A stretch of DNA of 64,000 nucleotides from Akkermansiaceae bacterium UBA1506 (GCA_002323995.1 DCQY01000134.1:36338-100337); one strand, 5' to 3'; shown: positions 1 to 9,530, counted from the stretch's first letter. A program made the numbers and translations. The notes: generated by a model from the letters alone, not told the origin.

Positions 1-1492
1 CGAGCACTGCTTTGAGTGCTATATAAAATGCTTCTTCACGGGAACGCTTTAAATCCTTCATGGCTTGCTTCGCCAGCCTCACATAAGGCTCGTAATCCGC
101 CGGACCGACGGGCCGGCGAAAGGCTTTACGCGTGAAACGCTTGAGAGCCAGCTCGAGATCCAGATCTCCAATATCGGTCACACCACCAGCAAATTCATGC
201 TGAGCGCGTGAACGGAATGTCTTATGAATGGGTCCCTGCATGACAAAGTCGTGCACTCTGACCAGAGGCCCCTTCCAAACATCTGAGACAATACGCCCGG
301 GAACCGCCGTATCCGGCTTAATGTGCCAAGCGTGGGCCCCTTGTTTGCCACGAAACTCCACATCGGTGTGATACTTTATTAAAATATCGCGCATCCAGTA
401 ATCGGAAGGACCGGGACCGTTGTCCCAGTTGAGCATCGGCACCGCACCCTTGTCGAGCCAGACGGTCACTTCAAAGTCTTGCGCTTCGTGATCCTTAAGA
501 TCCCACCATCCAACCTTAAAACGGGATTTCACGCCCGCGGCTGCAACGCCTTTCCTGCCGTCTGAAATATAGAGTCCTAACTGCATCGGCGGCGTCAGAT
601 CTGTCGGGATCATTGAGGGATCATAGGGATGAGTGAGGCGACGAATCGCTTCCGCATTGATCGTGATGCGATAGTAGCCAGCCTCCTCGATGCCCCGATT
701 CACAAAAGGACGAGGGTAAGTTGCGAGGTCGAACTTCTCGCTGAGCTGCTTCGCACCCGCCCCGATGTCAAGATACTTCCCAGGTGTCGCGAGGCGATAC
801 ATCCACGGAGTCAGCGCCATTCGCGATTCGTAGCCCCAAGACTCCGGCTCAAACTCGATCTGTCTTGGATTTGGTATCTCGCCAAAGTGAAACGCCATCC
901 GCAGATACTTGTCGGCCGCCTCTAAGTATGCCTCAAGATGAGCATCACTCAGATTGAGTGCTTCACCAATATTGGTAAAGCCGTGGTATTCGTCGTCTGC
1001 CGGAAAGCCAGAGGTAAGATCTTTCGTTAGCCCATCCAAACCAAGCAGATCACGCATCGTATTGCGATACTCTGTTCGGTTGAGACGTCTCAGAACAGTC
1101 ACGTTGGACCGCTTTCCATCTTCAAGGGACAGCAAGGTATCGGTGAGCCAAGCTGTTGTTGCTTTGACCTCTTCGTATTTGGGCTGCTTCACACCCTTCT
1201 TCTCCGGCGGCATCTCTCCGAGATTGAGCTGGTCAAGCACATCCCGCAAAACGTAGAGGTTTTCATTATCGGCCACATTGACTTTCCACTGTTCTCCATC
1301 GCGCTTGAAAAAATCATGGAGCACATAATCGCCTTTATTATCATTGGGACCGTGACACTTCACGCAGTAGCTCTGGAGGAAAGCATGAACATCGTTGTTG
1401 AGGGTGATCCAGTTCACCTCCGATCGAAGCCAACCTCCGGTTGCAATAAACGCTCCGGTAAATACAAAAACTTTCCGAAAAGCAATCACCAT
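1..1492 (-). CDS. DUF1587/DUF1592/DUF1595-type secreted cytochrome-like protein (3' end cut by window edge)
   Basis: An open frame runs on the minus strand from an ATG at 1492-1490 to the first base of the window without a stop, about 497 codons, so the C-terminus is missing. The start overlaps the stop of the upstream DUF1552 gene as TGATG, which suggests translational coupling. The N-terminus has a hydrophobic segment (residues 8-20) and then a CVKCH haem-binding motif (C43, C46, H47), as in PSCyt-type cytochrome c domains. A stretch near residue 120 (LRRLNRTEYRNTMRDLLGL) is typical of DUF1587, and FTRKAFRRPV near the window edge is typical of DUF1595. Proteins of this architecture are usually encoded beside DUF1552 proteins in Planctomycetes and Verrucomicrobia, as here. 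Their biochemical function is not established; a role in outer-surface or periplasmic oxidation or degradation is inference. Confidence 0.85.
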   Translation of the reverse strand, partial: MVIAFRKVFVFTGAFIATGGWLRSEVNWITLNNDVHAFLQSYCVKCHGPNDNKGDYVLHDFFKRDGEQWKVNVADNENLYVLRDVLDQLNLGEMPPEKKGVKQPKYEEVKATTAWLTDTLLSLEDGKRSNVTVLRRLNRTEYRNTMRDLLGLDGLTKDLTSGFPADDEYHGFTNIGEALNLSDAHLEAYLEAADKYLRMAFHFGEIPNPRQIEFEPESWGYESRMALTPWMYRLATPGKYLDIGAGAKQLSEKFDLATYPRPFVNRGIEEAGYYRITINAEAIRRLTHPYDPSMIPTDLTPPMQLGLYISDGRKGVAAAGVKSRFKVGWWDLKDHEAQDFEVTVWLDKGAVPMLNWDNGPGPSDYWMRDILIKYHTDVEFRGKQGAHAWHIKPDTAVPGRIVSDVWKGPLVRVHDFVMQGPIHKTFRSRAQHEFAGGVTDIGDLDLELALKRFTRKAFRRPVGPADYEPYVRLAKQAMKDLKRSREEAFYIALKAVL

Positions 1493-2778
1493 CACGTCAG
1501 CTCAAGCCCGGTCAGCGTTCCAGTTGAATTGTTGAACTGATCGATCTCCAATCCAAAATTCTGCAGCATGGAAAGATAAAGATTGCAGAGCGAGAGCGAG
1601 GTCCTTCCCTCTTTGGCGTAATGCTTATGCTCTCCATGCTTGAAACCACCACCGGCCAACACGACCGGCAGATCGCGCAAACTGTGCGAGTTTCCGTTGC
1701 TCATTCCACTTCCGAACAGGGCCATTGTATTGTCGAGTAAGCTCTGGCCGTTAGGCTCCTTCACCTCCTTGAGCTTATCAAGAAAGCGGGAAAATTGTGA
1801 CGTGTGGAATCGCTCCACCCGTGCAAGCTCATCCATCACTGACTGCACCTGTCCATGATGTGAAAGGGAGTGATACCCACTACTGACGCCGGGAATTCCC
1901 CCGCCCTCTTTACCAAGTTCGGTGAAGCTCAGACTAATCACCCGAGTGGAATCAGTTTGCAGCGCAAGCACCATTAGATCGTAGAAAAACGGTGTCTTAT
2001 CGCGCAGAGTGAGCTCATCGATCCCCGCAGGTAGCGAATAGTTAGTTGTTGGTTTTTCACGATTGAGCCAGCGCTCGCTCTGTTCGATACGCTCTTCCAG
2101 TGACCTGACCGACGTATAATATTGATCGAGTTTTTCCTTATCAGAAACCCCCAATCCCCTCTCGAAAGATTTTGATTGATCCCTCACAAGATCAAGAATG
2201 GACTGCTTATTTTTAAATTCTTTTTCGGTCCGAGTGAGCGAGTGGGCGTTCTCCTTTCGAAAAAGCATGCCGTAAAGTCGCGCCGCTTCCTCGATCATTG
2301 GTATCGCATTGCCATTGCGAGTCCATGAAAGGGTATGCTCCTGACCGGTATCACACCCCAACACAAGGGAAGGGTAACGGGTAGCGGCACCCGAAAACTG
2401 GGCGGCTTTCTGATCGACGGAGATATTTGCCTCAGCGAATCCCTTCATTTCGGTCACGGGTATGCCAGAGAGAAAATATTTCGTGCTATTGTGCCCTCCG
2501 CCCAGGTTGTGATCGAGACCGGAAAAAACAGTGAAATCGTCACGATGAGATGCCAGCGGTTCCAGCAGGCGCGTCATTTCGTAACCACGACCGACTTTTT
2601 TAGGGTGAAAATAGTGGGGCATTAACCCATAAAAGATCCCCGTCGCGGTGAGTCGTTTTGGTGAAGTCACCCCCGAATTAGCCGCATTACTTTCCAGTAA
2701 TGGAAGGGCCAATAATGAACCGCCGACTCCGTGGAGGAAACGGCGTCGATCTATAGTTTTCGATAATCGACTCATCAT
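1492..2778 (-). CDS. DUF1552 family secreted protein
   Basis: 428-residue protein of the DUF1552 (HXXSHH) family. The N-terminus, DRRRFLHGVGGSLLALPLL, looks like a twin-arginine signal peptide (RRRF followed by a hydrophobic core), so export in folded form is expected. The family-naming motif is visible as HSLSHH, in the stretch encoded around 1840-1870. Two ATG codons stand in tandem at the start; either could be used. The gene lies 94 nt downstream of the DUF1501 gene and its stop overlaps the start of the DUF1592-type gene, so it belongs to the operon that begins at 9354. DUF1552 is distantly related to the DUF1501 / alkaline-phosphatase-like fold. No substrate is known. Confidence 0.9.
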   Translation of the reverse strand: MMSRLSKTIDRRRFLHGVGGSLLALPLLESNAANSGVTSPKRLTATGIFYGLMPHYFHPKKVGRGYEMTRLLEPLASHRDDFTVFSGLDHNLGGGHNSTKYFLSGIPVTEMKGFAEANISVDQKAAQFSGAATRYPSLVLGCDTGQEHTLSWTRNGNAIPMIEEAARLYGMLFRKENAHSLTRTEKEFKNKQSILDLVRDQSKSFERGLGVSDKEKLDQYYTSVRSLEERIEQSERWLNREKPTTNYSLPAGIDELTLRDKTPFFYDLMVLALQTDSTRVISLSFTELGKEGGGIPGVSSGYHSLSHHGQVQSVMDELARVERFHTSQFSRFLDKLKEVKEPNGQSLLDNTMALFGSGMSNGNSHSLRDLPVVLAGGGFKHGEHKHYAKEGRTSLSLCNLYLSMLQNFGLEIDQFNNSTGTLTGLELT

Positions 2779-2872
2779 TGGACAATCCCCTTACGACAAA
2801 AGGTCGCACTATGGTTGCATAAGTTGAAAATGTGTCCCAGACATCCTCTCTGGCTGGATCCTGTATGGCGTA

Positions 2873-4303
2873 TCAAGCAATCAGTTCCGGAATAATTTTC
2901 CCACCGAACTGGGATAACTGCTTGTAACGACCCCCATGAAAGTAGGTCAACTTATTATCGTCTAGCCCGAGCAGATGGAGAATCGTGCAATGCACGTCGC
3001 GGATCGGGTGAACCACGTCCACTGCCTCAGCCCCGAGTTCATCGGTCGCCCCAACAATGGATCCTTTGTTCACTCCGCCTCCAGCAAAAAGCATGGTCAT
3101 CGCATCAACATTGTGACCACGGCCGAGAGAGTATACCCCACCCCGCTTGTTGTTGTCGGGCGTGCGACCAAACTCACCACACCAGATCACAAGCGTATCA
3201 TCGAGCATGCCCCGACGTTTGAGGTCCCTAATGAGGCCAGCCATACCTTTATCGACACTCCGTATCCGTGAGGAGTGCCCCTTCTCAAGGTAGTCGTGGC
3301 TGTCCCATCCACCTGAAAATATCTGGACAAAGCGAACGCCCTTCTCGACCAGGCGGCGCGCCATAAGGCACTGCTTACCAAAAGTTTCAGTGTCTTTATG
3401 GTCGAGACCATAGAGTTCTTTGATATGCTCGGGCTCCCTCTCAATGTCAATCACTCCTGGAACTTCCATCTGCATCCGGTAGGCAAGCTCGTAGTTTTCC
3501 ATCCGGGAAACCAGTGCGTCGTGCTGAGGATGCAGACCGGCATGCCTTTGATTGAGAAACTTGAGTTCGTCGAGTGCTTTTCGCTGGTGCGCGCGGGACT
3601 TAAAGTCCTGCGAATTCAAATCGAGAATAGGAGAGCCTTCGGGGCGCAGGCGCGTGCCTTGAAAGTGAGCGGGTAGGAAGCCGCTACTCCAGTTGCGTGA
3701 ACCCCCCTGCGGCATTGCCAACTCAGTCATAACGACATAGCCGGGCAGATTCTGGTTCACGGAACCGAGTCCGTAATTGACCCATGAACCTACCGCTGGG
3801 TCGCCACCAAGACGGCTGCCGGTGTTCATGTGGAAGAGCGCTTCCGGATGGTTAAGTGATTCTGCTTGGCAACCACGATAGTTGCAGAGCTCGTCAGCCA
3901 CTTCCGGGTCCGCCATGTGAACCCACTGGTCGCTCATCTCGATGCCAGACTCTCCTACCTTGCGGGAACTGAAGGGGCTGCCGACGAAGAATTTAAATCC
4001 AGTCTCTAGACCAGCCGCAAGATTAGACTCCTGCTTGTGCATTTCCTGCAGCTTCGGCTTGGGATCAAAGGTGTCCATGTGACCGGGTCCACCTTCCATA
4101 AAAAGCATGATCACGTTTTTCGCTTTCGGGTTATGCATCGGTTTCTTCGGCATCAATGGCCCGCCGGACAATCCATTGCCTAGTCCGTCAGTAGCTAACA
4201 TGTCAGTCATAGCAACACCACCGAGCGTGGCACCAAGACCGTAAAGAAACTCACGACGCGAACCAGCCGTCGAGATGGGGCGTGAACAAATATTGCGATT
4301 CAT
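2873..4303 (-). CDS. DUF1501 family secreted protein
   Basis: 476-residue DUF1501 protein. The N-terminus contains SRREFLYGLGATLGGVA, a probable twin-arginine signal. Family landmarks are FMEGGPGHMDTFDPKP near residue 70, GGWDSHDYLEKGH near residue 330 and WCGEFGRTP near residue 370; the last two belong to the alkaline phosphatase/sulfatase-like core of the family. It starts 26 nt after the PSCyt1/DUF1553 gene, the usual partner of DUF1501 in Planctomycetes and Verrucomicrobia. The start ATG at 4303 is the first in frame and places the Tat motif at a normal distance. Phosphatase, sulfatase or other hydrolase activity is a fold-based guess, not shown by the sequence. Confidence 0.92.
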   Translation of the reverse strand: MNRNICSRPISTAGSRREFLYGLGATLGGVAMTDMLATDGLGNGLSGGPLMPKKPMHNPKAKNVIMLFMEGGPGHMDTFDPKPKLQEMHKQESNLAAGLETGFKFFVGSPFSSRKVGESGIEMSDQWVHMADPEVADELCNYRGCQAESLNHPEALFHMNTGSRLGGDPAVGSWVNYGLGSVNQNLPGYVVMTELAMPQGGSRNWSSGFLPAHFQGTRLRPEGSPILDLNSQDFKSRAHQRKALDELKFLNQRHAGLHPQHDALVSRMENYELAYRMQMEVPGVIDIEREPEHIKELYGLDHKDTETFGKQCLMARRLVEKGVRFVQIFSGGWDSHDYLEKGHSSRIRSVDKGMAGLIRDLKRRGMLDDTLVIWCGEFGRTPDNNKRGGVYSLGRGHNVDAMTMLFAGGGVNKGSIVGATDELGAEAVDVVHPIRDVHCTILHLLGLDDNKLTYFHGGRYKQLSQFGGKIIPELIA

Positions 4304-4329
4304 AACGAACGGTGATTCGATTTAGCTGA

Positions 4330-7221
4330 TTAATAAATGTAGGAGAATTCGTTGGTGTTGAAAAGCAAGAGGCATACATCCGCAAGCGCTCTTGTCTCGG
4401 CATCGACGTCAGAGGCCTTGAGATCAGCCTGATAATCTTCGAAATTCGGGAGAATTTCTTCATATTCGAAGATCTGACCTGAAAGCTCTTCCACCAAAGA
4501 ACGGGTGATCTTAGTTGGATATTTCGGAGTTTCAGGAGTCACCTGCTGATGGTAATCCACCATCTCCGAAAGATACCCTGAGAGCTGCTTCATTTCGATA
4601 ACATCAGCAGAGCGCCCCAAGGCTCTAACAAAGGCTCTATTTATTTGCTCCTTCGGATCACTCGCCTGCTCCTTGATACTCTTGGCAAAGGCTATGGAGC
4701 GATCTGTGATGATGTCGCTGTTCAGCAGCGTAAAGGCTTGTGGAGAAACCGCCGCATCATCGCGCATTTCGCAGGCATCATTCGGATTAGGTTGATTAAA
4801 TAATTCAAGAAATGGATCCGCCATCCCACGAGAGCGGTAGGAGTAGATAGTGCGGCGATTACGCTGTTCAGGAGTTGGGTCCGGTTGATAGGCTGGCGCA
4901 AGGGAGAACTGGATCATTCGCGGCTGAAGCGCCACTTCCATATTGATTTCAGGATTGATGGGTAAACCTCCACGAGCATCCTCCAACTCCCCGGTAACGG
5001 CGAGGAACGAATCGCGCATTTCTTCAGCTGTAAGACGACGAGTCGGAAAATAAGCTAACAGTTTATTGTCTGGATCTTTTGCTGCGATATATTCGCGTTC
5101 TGGATGGTGACTAGCCTGAAGGTAGGTGCCCGATGTCATAATAAGGCGATGGAGTCGCTTCAAGGTCCAACCATTCTCCATAAAATCAGCAGCGAGCCAG
5201 TCGAGTAACTCGGGATGAGTCGGCTTCTTGCCGCTTGCACCGAAGTTGTTAGGATTAGCTGCGATGGCCTGACCGAAGTGGTGCTGCCAGATTCGGTTCA
5301 CAAACGCGCGAGCAGTGAGCGGATTACGCTCGTGAGCAACCCACTTGGCAAAAGCAAGGCGACGGCCTTCAATCTCCTCGGTTATCGCCCATGGATCGTC
5401 GTTGCCTGCTCCTTCCACCGACAAACCAAGCGCGCTAAGGACACCGGGAGTGACCGGTTCACCAGGCGCTTCCAGTGCTCCTCCTGTGTAGATAAAGTTC
5501 TCCGGACGCCACTTGACGTCCTGCTGCTGGTCCATGGTTAGGCCCCGGCCATTGTTATTCTTCTTTGTACCGCTGTAGACGCTGTTCGCCATCGGCTCAG
5601 AGCGCTGAAGACGACGATTCCAGATCCACTCATCCTGTTCGCGCACTTTGAGCTGGCCTTGCTCGGCAATATTCAGACCAACATGCCGCGGAGGCTTAAC
5701 ATCGTCGTCCATGCTCCTTCGTTCGGCGTGATTGACATAGGGAAGATTGTTTTCTTCATACCAATTCTTGGCCGCCGCCTCACGCTTGCTGGTAAGCTTA
5801 TTCTTCTCCTTGACCGCGTAATTGTGCATGTGCTCGGTAAAGGCTCGCTTCTCCGCAAGGCCCTCAGTGCTTTCATCTTCCAGAAATGGGACGTTGCGCT
5901 CCGCCATTTGGGTAGAAGCAAACACCGAATACATGCGGTAATAATCCTTCGTCGGAATCGGATCAAACTTGTGGTCGTGACATTTGACGCAGCGCATCGT
6001 CGTGGCGAGAAAAGTTTGACCAACAGAGTTTACAACATCATCTAGGTAAATCTGCCGGGCCTCGGGCTGCTTCACCATCGCATTATCCCAAGCTCCCATG
6101 CGAAGAAAGCTAGCGGCAACAATCCATTCTGCTTCTTGTTGATTGTAGTCTCCCTTCAGGCGAGTCGCGTGCACCCTGTCCGCACCCTTCCGCTCAGCCA
6201 CAGAGATGTCCGCTAACTCATCACCAGCAAGTTGCTCGATGATGAACTCGTTGTAGGGTTTGTCTTCATTAAAGGCCCGAATGACATAATCGCGATAACG
6301 CCACGCATTTGAACGCTCGTAATCGTTGGACATCCCGCCTGTATCTGCGTAACGAGCCACGTCGAGCCAATGCTGAGCCCACCGCTCCCCGTAGTTAGGG
6401 CTTTCTAGCAGACGGTCTATGAGACTAAGCCAAGCCTGCTCGGGATCGATTTCCCATTCTTTTGTAAAATGCGCCGTCTCGTCAGGAGTCGGCGGCAAAC
6501 CCGTAAGGTCATAGGTGGCGCGGCGGAGGAGCACCATACCACTCGCTTTTGGAGCTGGATTCACCTCAGCTTTCTTAAGTTTGCGATGGATGAAGGAATC
6601 AACCGGATTAGATCCCTCTCCCAAACCGCTTTGTTCACTATGGGGAACTTCTGGCTTTTCCAGGGGCAAAAAAGCCCAAACGTCTTCAGGTTGATAACGG
6701 CGATAGGTCCAGTTGTCTCCAAGACCTCCGCTGTTCTCAACAATCATTCCGTCGTCATTGACACTCTCTCTGGCATTTTCCTTGCGGATCGCGAGCATTG
6801 TTTCATCAGAAGGCCAAACCGCACCGGCGTTGATCCACTGTTTCACAAAGGCGATTTCCTCCTCGGTGAGTCGGTCATTTTCCTTCGGCGGCATCTCAAA
6901 ATCAGGATCCTCCCAACCAATCGCCTCTACGAAGAAACTTTTGGACGCGTCGCCCACCACCATGACCTGATCGCCGAAAGTCTCACCACCAGCGAGAAGG
7001 CCTTCGCGAGTCAACATGTTATAATCAGCATCAATATCGTCAGCGTCCTCCCCGTGACAGCCGTTGCATTTTTCAGCCAACAGAGGCTGGACCTTGAGCG
7101 CAAAGAGCCGATCTGCCTCATTAAACTTTGAAGCCACCTTATCGGCAGCAGTAACTGCAGAAAAAACTAGCGTCAGACCAGTAACGAAAAAAGATTTACT
7201 ATTTAGAAATCTCATGGGCAT
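4330..7221 (-). CDS. PSCyt1 - DUF1549 - DUF1553 (PSD1) secreted cytochrome-like protein
   Basis: 963 residues from the ATG at 7221. I chose this start because it follows the upstream stop as TGA-C-ATG, has a GGAAGA ribosome-binding site 7 nt upstream, and puts a signal peptide (MRFLNSKSFFVTGLTLVFSA) at the N-terminus. A longer frame exists but would overlap the FecR gene by 86 nt. Domain order: PSCyt1 with CNGCH (roughly residues 30-135), DUF1549 (about 195-440) ending in a second haem motif CVKCH, and DUF1553/PSD1 in the C-terminal third, with NPLTARAFVNRIWQHHFG. Such proteins are hallmarks of PVC bacteria and pair with DUF1501 proteins. Two CXXCH motifs suggest covalent haem in the periplasm; electron transfer is inferred. 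Confidence 0.9.
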   Translation of the reverse strand: MPMRFLNSKSFFVTGLTLVFSAVTAADKVASKFNEADRLFALKVQPLLAEKCNGCHGEDADDIDADYNMLTREGLLAGGETFGDQVMVVGDASKSFFVEAIGWEDPDFEMPPKENDRLTEEEIAFVKQWINAGAVWPSDETMLAIRKENARESVNDDGMIVENSGGLGDNWTYRRYQPEDVWAFLPLEKPEVPHSEQSGLGEGSNPVDSFIHRKLKKAEVNPAPKASGMVLLRRATYDLTGLPPTPDETAHFTKEWEIDPEQAWLSLIDRLLESPNYGERWAQHWLDVARYADTGGMSNDYERSNAWRYRDYVIRAFNEDKPYNEFIIEQLAGDELADISVAERKGADRVHATRLKGDYNQQEAEWIVAASFLRMGAWDNAMVKQPEARQIYLDDVVNSVGQTFLATTMRCVKCHDHKFDPIPTKDYYRMYSVFASTQMAERNVPFLEDESTEGLAEKRAFTEHMHNYAVKEKNKLTSKREAAAKNWYEENNLPYVNHAERRSMDDDVKPPRHVGLNIAEQGQLKVREQDEWIWNRRLQRSEPMANSVYSGTKKNNNGRGLTMDQQQDVKWRPENFIYTGGALEAPGEPVTPGVLSALGLSVEGAGNDDPWAITEEIEGRRLAFAKWVAHERNPLTARAFVNRIWQHHFGQAIAANPNNFGASGKKPTHPELLDWLAADFMENGWTLKRLHRLIMTSGTYLQASHHPEREYIAAKDPDNKLLAYFPTRRLTAEEMRDSFLAVTGELEDARGGLPINPEINMEVALQPRMIQFSLAPAYQPDPTPEQRNRRTIYSYRSRGMADPFLELFNQPNPNDACEMRDDAAVSPQAFTLLNSDIITDRSIAFAKSIKEQASDPKEQINRAFVRALGRSADVIEMKQLSGYLSEMVDYHQQVTPETPKYPTKITRSLVEELSGQIFEYEEILPNFEDYQADLKASDVDAETRALADVCLLLFNTNEFSYIY

Positions 7222-7222
7222 G

Positions 7223-8821
7223 TCAGGGTCTTCCAGTTTCGTAGAGTTCTTTAATTTCCGATGCTGCAAGCGCCTCGGAGAAGATCGCAAATTCGTCAAT
7301 GGATCCATTTAGGTTACGAACAGCAAACTCAGGGTCATCACGGGACGGAATGCTCCAGTTTCCTATTGAAGCAGCACCGATGCTAACCACAGGCGAACGA
7401 AGCGATTCATCTTCGATCCGATCGATTGAAACAGGTTCGCCATTTACATAATGAGTGATGGTCCAGTCATCAGTGTTATATACGGCAGCCAATTGTATCC
7501 ATTGACCGGCCATCTCCGGGGTCCACACCACCGGCGAAAAAGCGATGTGTTTGTCCTTTTTATCCTGCTTCCTCTCTGCCTCCTGAGCTTTCACGGAAAA
7601 GAAAAGGCGGCCGTCGTTCATAATCTGCCAGTGAGGGTCATGAATTTCATGGCCGTCAGTAAGAAAAAGAGAGTTATACCAGCGGTCAAGACTGTTGATG
7701 CGCACCCAACAGTAAAAAGTAATCGCCCCATACTCACCCGGGATATTCACCCGAACGCGGCTACCGGTGGAGCCGAAGTCGAGCGCATTAAAATCGTTTC
7801 CCCAGCGGCTCGGCGTCCGCTGAGCCGCAACAATGGCACCATCGTGAGCCCCAAGGGACTTGTCTTGAAGGATGCGCTGCCAGTGACCGGACTGGTTCAT
7901 TGGGAAATATGCGAGAACGCGTGAGTCACGCGCTAACTCTTCGCCGTGAACCAACCAACGATCTTCCTTGCTGATGCGCTGATTTGCGAGCTCCTGAACA
8001 CGATCGCCTAAAAGGGCGAGTGACTTCGGATTGAAAGCACTACGAGCAGAACCTTGACCAATCGTGTGGCGAACAGACTCGCCTCCGACGAGCGTTGCCA
8101 TGGGCTCAATTGGGGAATACCATTCGACCTCACCGTTGATGACCGAGATTTGAGCATGCTCACGCGTGACGTCGATGGCGAACTCCGTGCCAAGGTCAAC
8201 TAGTTCTCCGCCGGCTGTATAAATCTTAAAACCCTCGGCTGGCTCTGGAACGCGGGCCTGCACCTTTCCAAGGTCGACCGACATCTCCATAGGCGAGAGT
8301 ATTTCAAATTCTGCTTCGCCTTCGATAACGACTGTCACACCGCTGAAAAGATCGAGTTGTACCGTTCCCGCAGCGAGGTTCAACTCACCAGCAGGGACGA
8401 GGTCACCACGTTGCAGCTGGATACCGTCGTTCCAGATCGCATCGACCGTTTCACCAACGACCGCAAAGCCACGAGCAACGGACTCAACTTTGTCAGCCAC
8501 AATCTGATCCTTCGATGGCTCCAAAAGCCACCCCACTCCGCCAAGAATCACACCGATAGCTATGGCCGCCGCCGCTCCCCACATGATATTAGTCCCTTTT
8601 GGCAGCACTTTAAAGTCGACTACTTTGTGCTCCTTGGCCGCCACCTGCTGATAGGTCTCAGCATCGATCTCCAGGAGCGTTGCCAACTCAAGCCGCTCGT
8701 AATAGGCTTCGCGCACCGCTGGGTTGAGGTGCATCTCCGCCTCGAGCCGGACGAAGTCGACATCAGCTATGACGCCATCGAGAAGCTCGTCGATTAATTG
8801 ATTGTAACCTTCCGGATTCAT
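7223..8821 (-). CDS. FecR-like anti-sigma regulator with C-terminal LamG-like domain
   Basis: 532 residues. The N-terminal 70 residues are cytoplasmic and helical, of the anti-sigma type found next to ECF factors. One membrane segment follows (about 78-100, WGAAAAIAIGVILGGVGWLL), then a periplasmic FecR domain (about 110-260, including LVDLGTEFAIDV and VINGEVEW), then a LamG/concanavalin-like domain (about 300-530, including ALDFGSTGSRVRV and GSIDEFAIFSEAL). Its ATG overlaps the sigma factor stop as ATGA at 8818-8821, so the two are translationally coupled. It probably senses a surface or periplasmic signal, perhaps a glycan bound by the LamG domain, and releases the sigma factor; the ligand is inferred, not seen. 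Confidence 0.9.
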   Translation of the reverse strand: MNPEGYNQLIDELLDGVIADVDFVRLEAEMHLNPAVREAYYERLELATLLEIDAETYQQVAAKEHKVVDFKVLPKGTNIMWGAAAAIAIGVILGGVGWLLEPSKDQIVADKVESVARGFAVVGETVDAIWNDGIQLQRGDLVPAGELNLAAGTVQLDLFSGVTVVIEGEAEFEILSPMEMSVDLGKVQARVPEPAEGFKIYTAGGELVDLGTEFAIDVTREHAQISVINGEVEWYSPIEPMATLVGGESVRHTIGQGSARSAFNPKSLALLGDRVQELANQRISKEDRWLVHGEELARDSRVLAYFPMNQSGHWQRILQDKSLGAHDGAIVAAQRTPSRWGNDFNALDFGSTGSRVRVNIPGEYGAITFYCWVRINSLDRWYNSLFLTDGHEIHDPHWQIMNDGRLFFSVKAQEAERKQDKKDKHIAFSPVVWTPEMAGQWIQLAAVYNTDDWTITHYVNGEPVSIDRIEDESLRSPVVSIGAASIGNWSIPSRDDPEFAVRNLNGSIDEFAIFSEALAASEIKELYETGRP

Positions 8822-9354
8822 GATCTGAGAACCTTTCCTTTAGCAAGCTTGGATTCCACGCACTTGAGGAGACGGTTGCGAATCCGGTGGAGGGTCACCT
8901 TAAGGCTGCCCACACTTCGATTAATTTGTGATGAGTATTCCGCGAGAGGAGCATTCTCAAAATAGCGGTGGTGGATAAGCTCTCGTTCTGCTGGCTTCAG
9001 TTTCTGAAGACAAACGGTTAGAGCTTCTTGTTTGAGGTCCATTTCCACGGGGCGCCGAGGAAGTTCGCTCCCGATAAGATCTTCCATCTCTTCACTAAAA
9101 ACGATGCGGTCGCGCTGATGCTTCTTTCGGTGATTTAGCACCTCGAAGCGGGCGATACTGAAAATCCACGCCTTGAAATTGGTGCCAAGCTCGAAGGTGT
9201 CCCGCTTTCTCCAAATTGTTGCGTTGGCCTGCTGGGCCACATCAGCCACTGCCGAATCACCAGGTAAGAGTGAGGCGACATAATAGCGAAGGGCGGATTG
9301 ATGCTCCGTCAGTAAGGCCACGAATTCGGTGTCGCTCTGGTCGCTATGATCCAT
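8818..9354 (-). CDS. ECF-subfamily RNA polymerase sigma factor
   Basis: 178-residue sigma-70 family protein with only regions 2 and 4. Region 2 includes ADVAQQANATIWRKRDTF and FKAWIFSIARFEVLNHRKK; region 4 includes LKPAERELIHHRYFENAPLAEYSSQ and a recognition-helix stretch SVGSLKVTLHRIRNRL. It resembles the Rhodopirellula/Verrucomicrobium ECF group. It is the first gene of the probable six-gene operon running down to position 1 and overlaps the FecR-LamG gene by 4 nt, the standard arrangement of an ECF factor with its membrane regulator. Autoregulation of the operon is likely but no ECF promoter was recognised with certainty in the 176-nt gap upstream. Confidence 0.93.
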   Translation of the reverse strand: MDHSDQSDTEFVALLTEHQSALRYYVASLLPGDSAVADVAQQANATIWRKRDTFELGTNFKAWIFSIARFEVLNHRKKHQRDRIVFSEEMEDLIGSELPRRPVEMDLKQEALTVCLQKLKPAERELIHHRYFENAPLAEYSSQINRSVGSLKVTLHRIRNRLLKCVESKLAKGKVLRS

Positions 9355-9530
9355 TATAATGGTTTATTGCATACCCAAATGCCACAGCACTTTCAGAGGT
9401 TAACAAATAAAGGTAAAAAATGTTAGAATTTGGCGAAGAGGCCAGATTTAGAATGGCTCAAGTCTCTCGTCTGGCGCGAGGCAGCATTTCGTCTCCGCCA
9501 TTCTTCTCAACCTAAGTAGATGTGACACCT

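Noticed and set aside
6469..7131. 220-codon plus-strand frame opposite the PSCyt1/DUF1553 gene
   Set aside because: It lies wholly antisense to a well-recognised protein and has no recognisable motif.
9352..9359. TATAAT immediately at the sigma factor start codon
   Set aside because: It overlaps the ATG itself, so it cannot be the -10 of a transcript containing that start codon with a leader; treated as chance.
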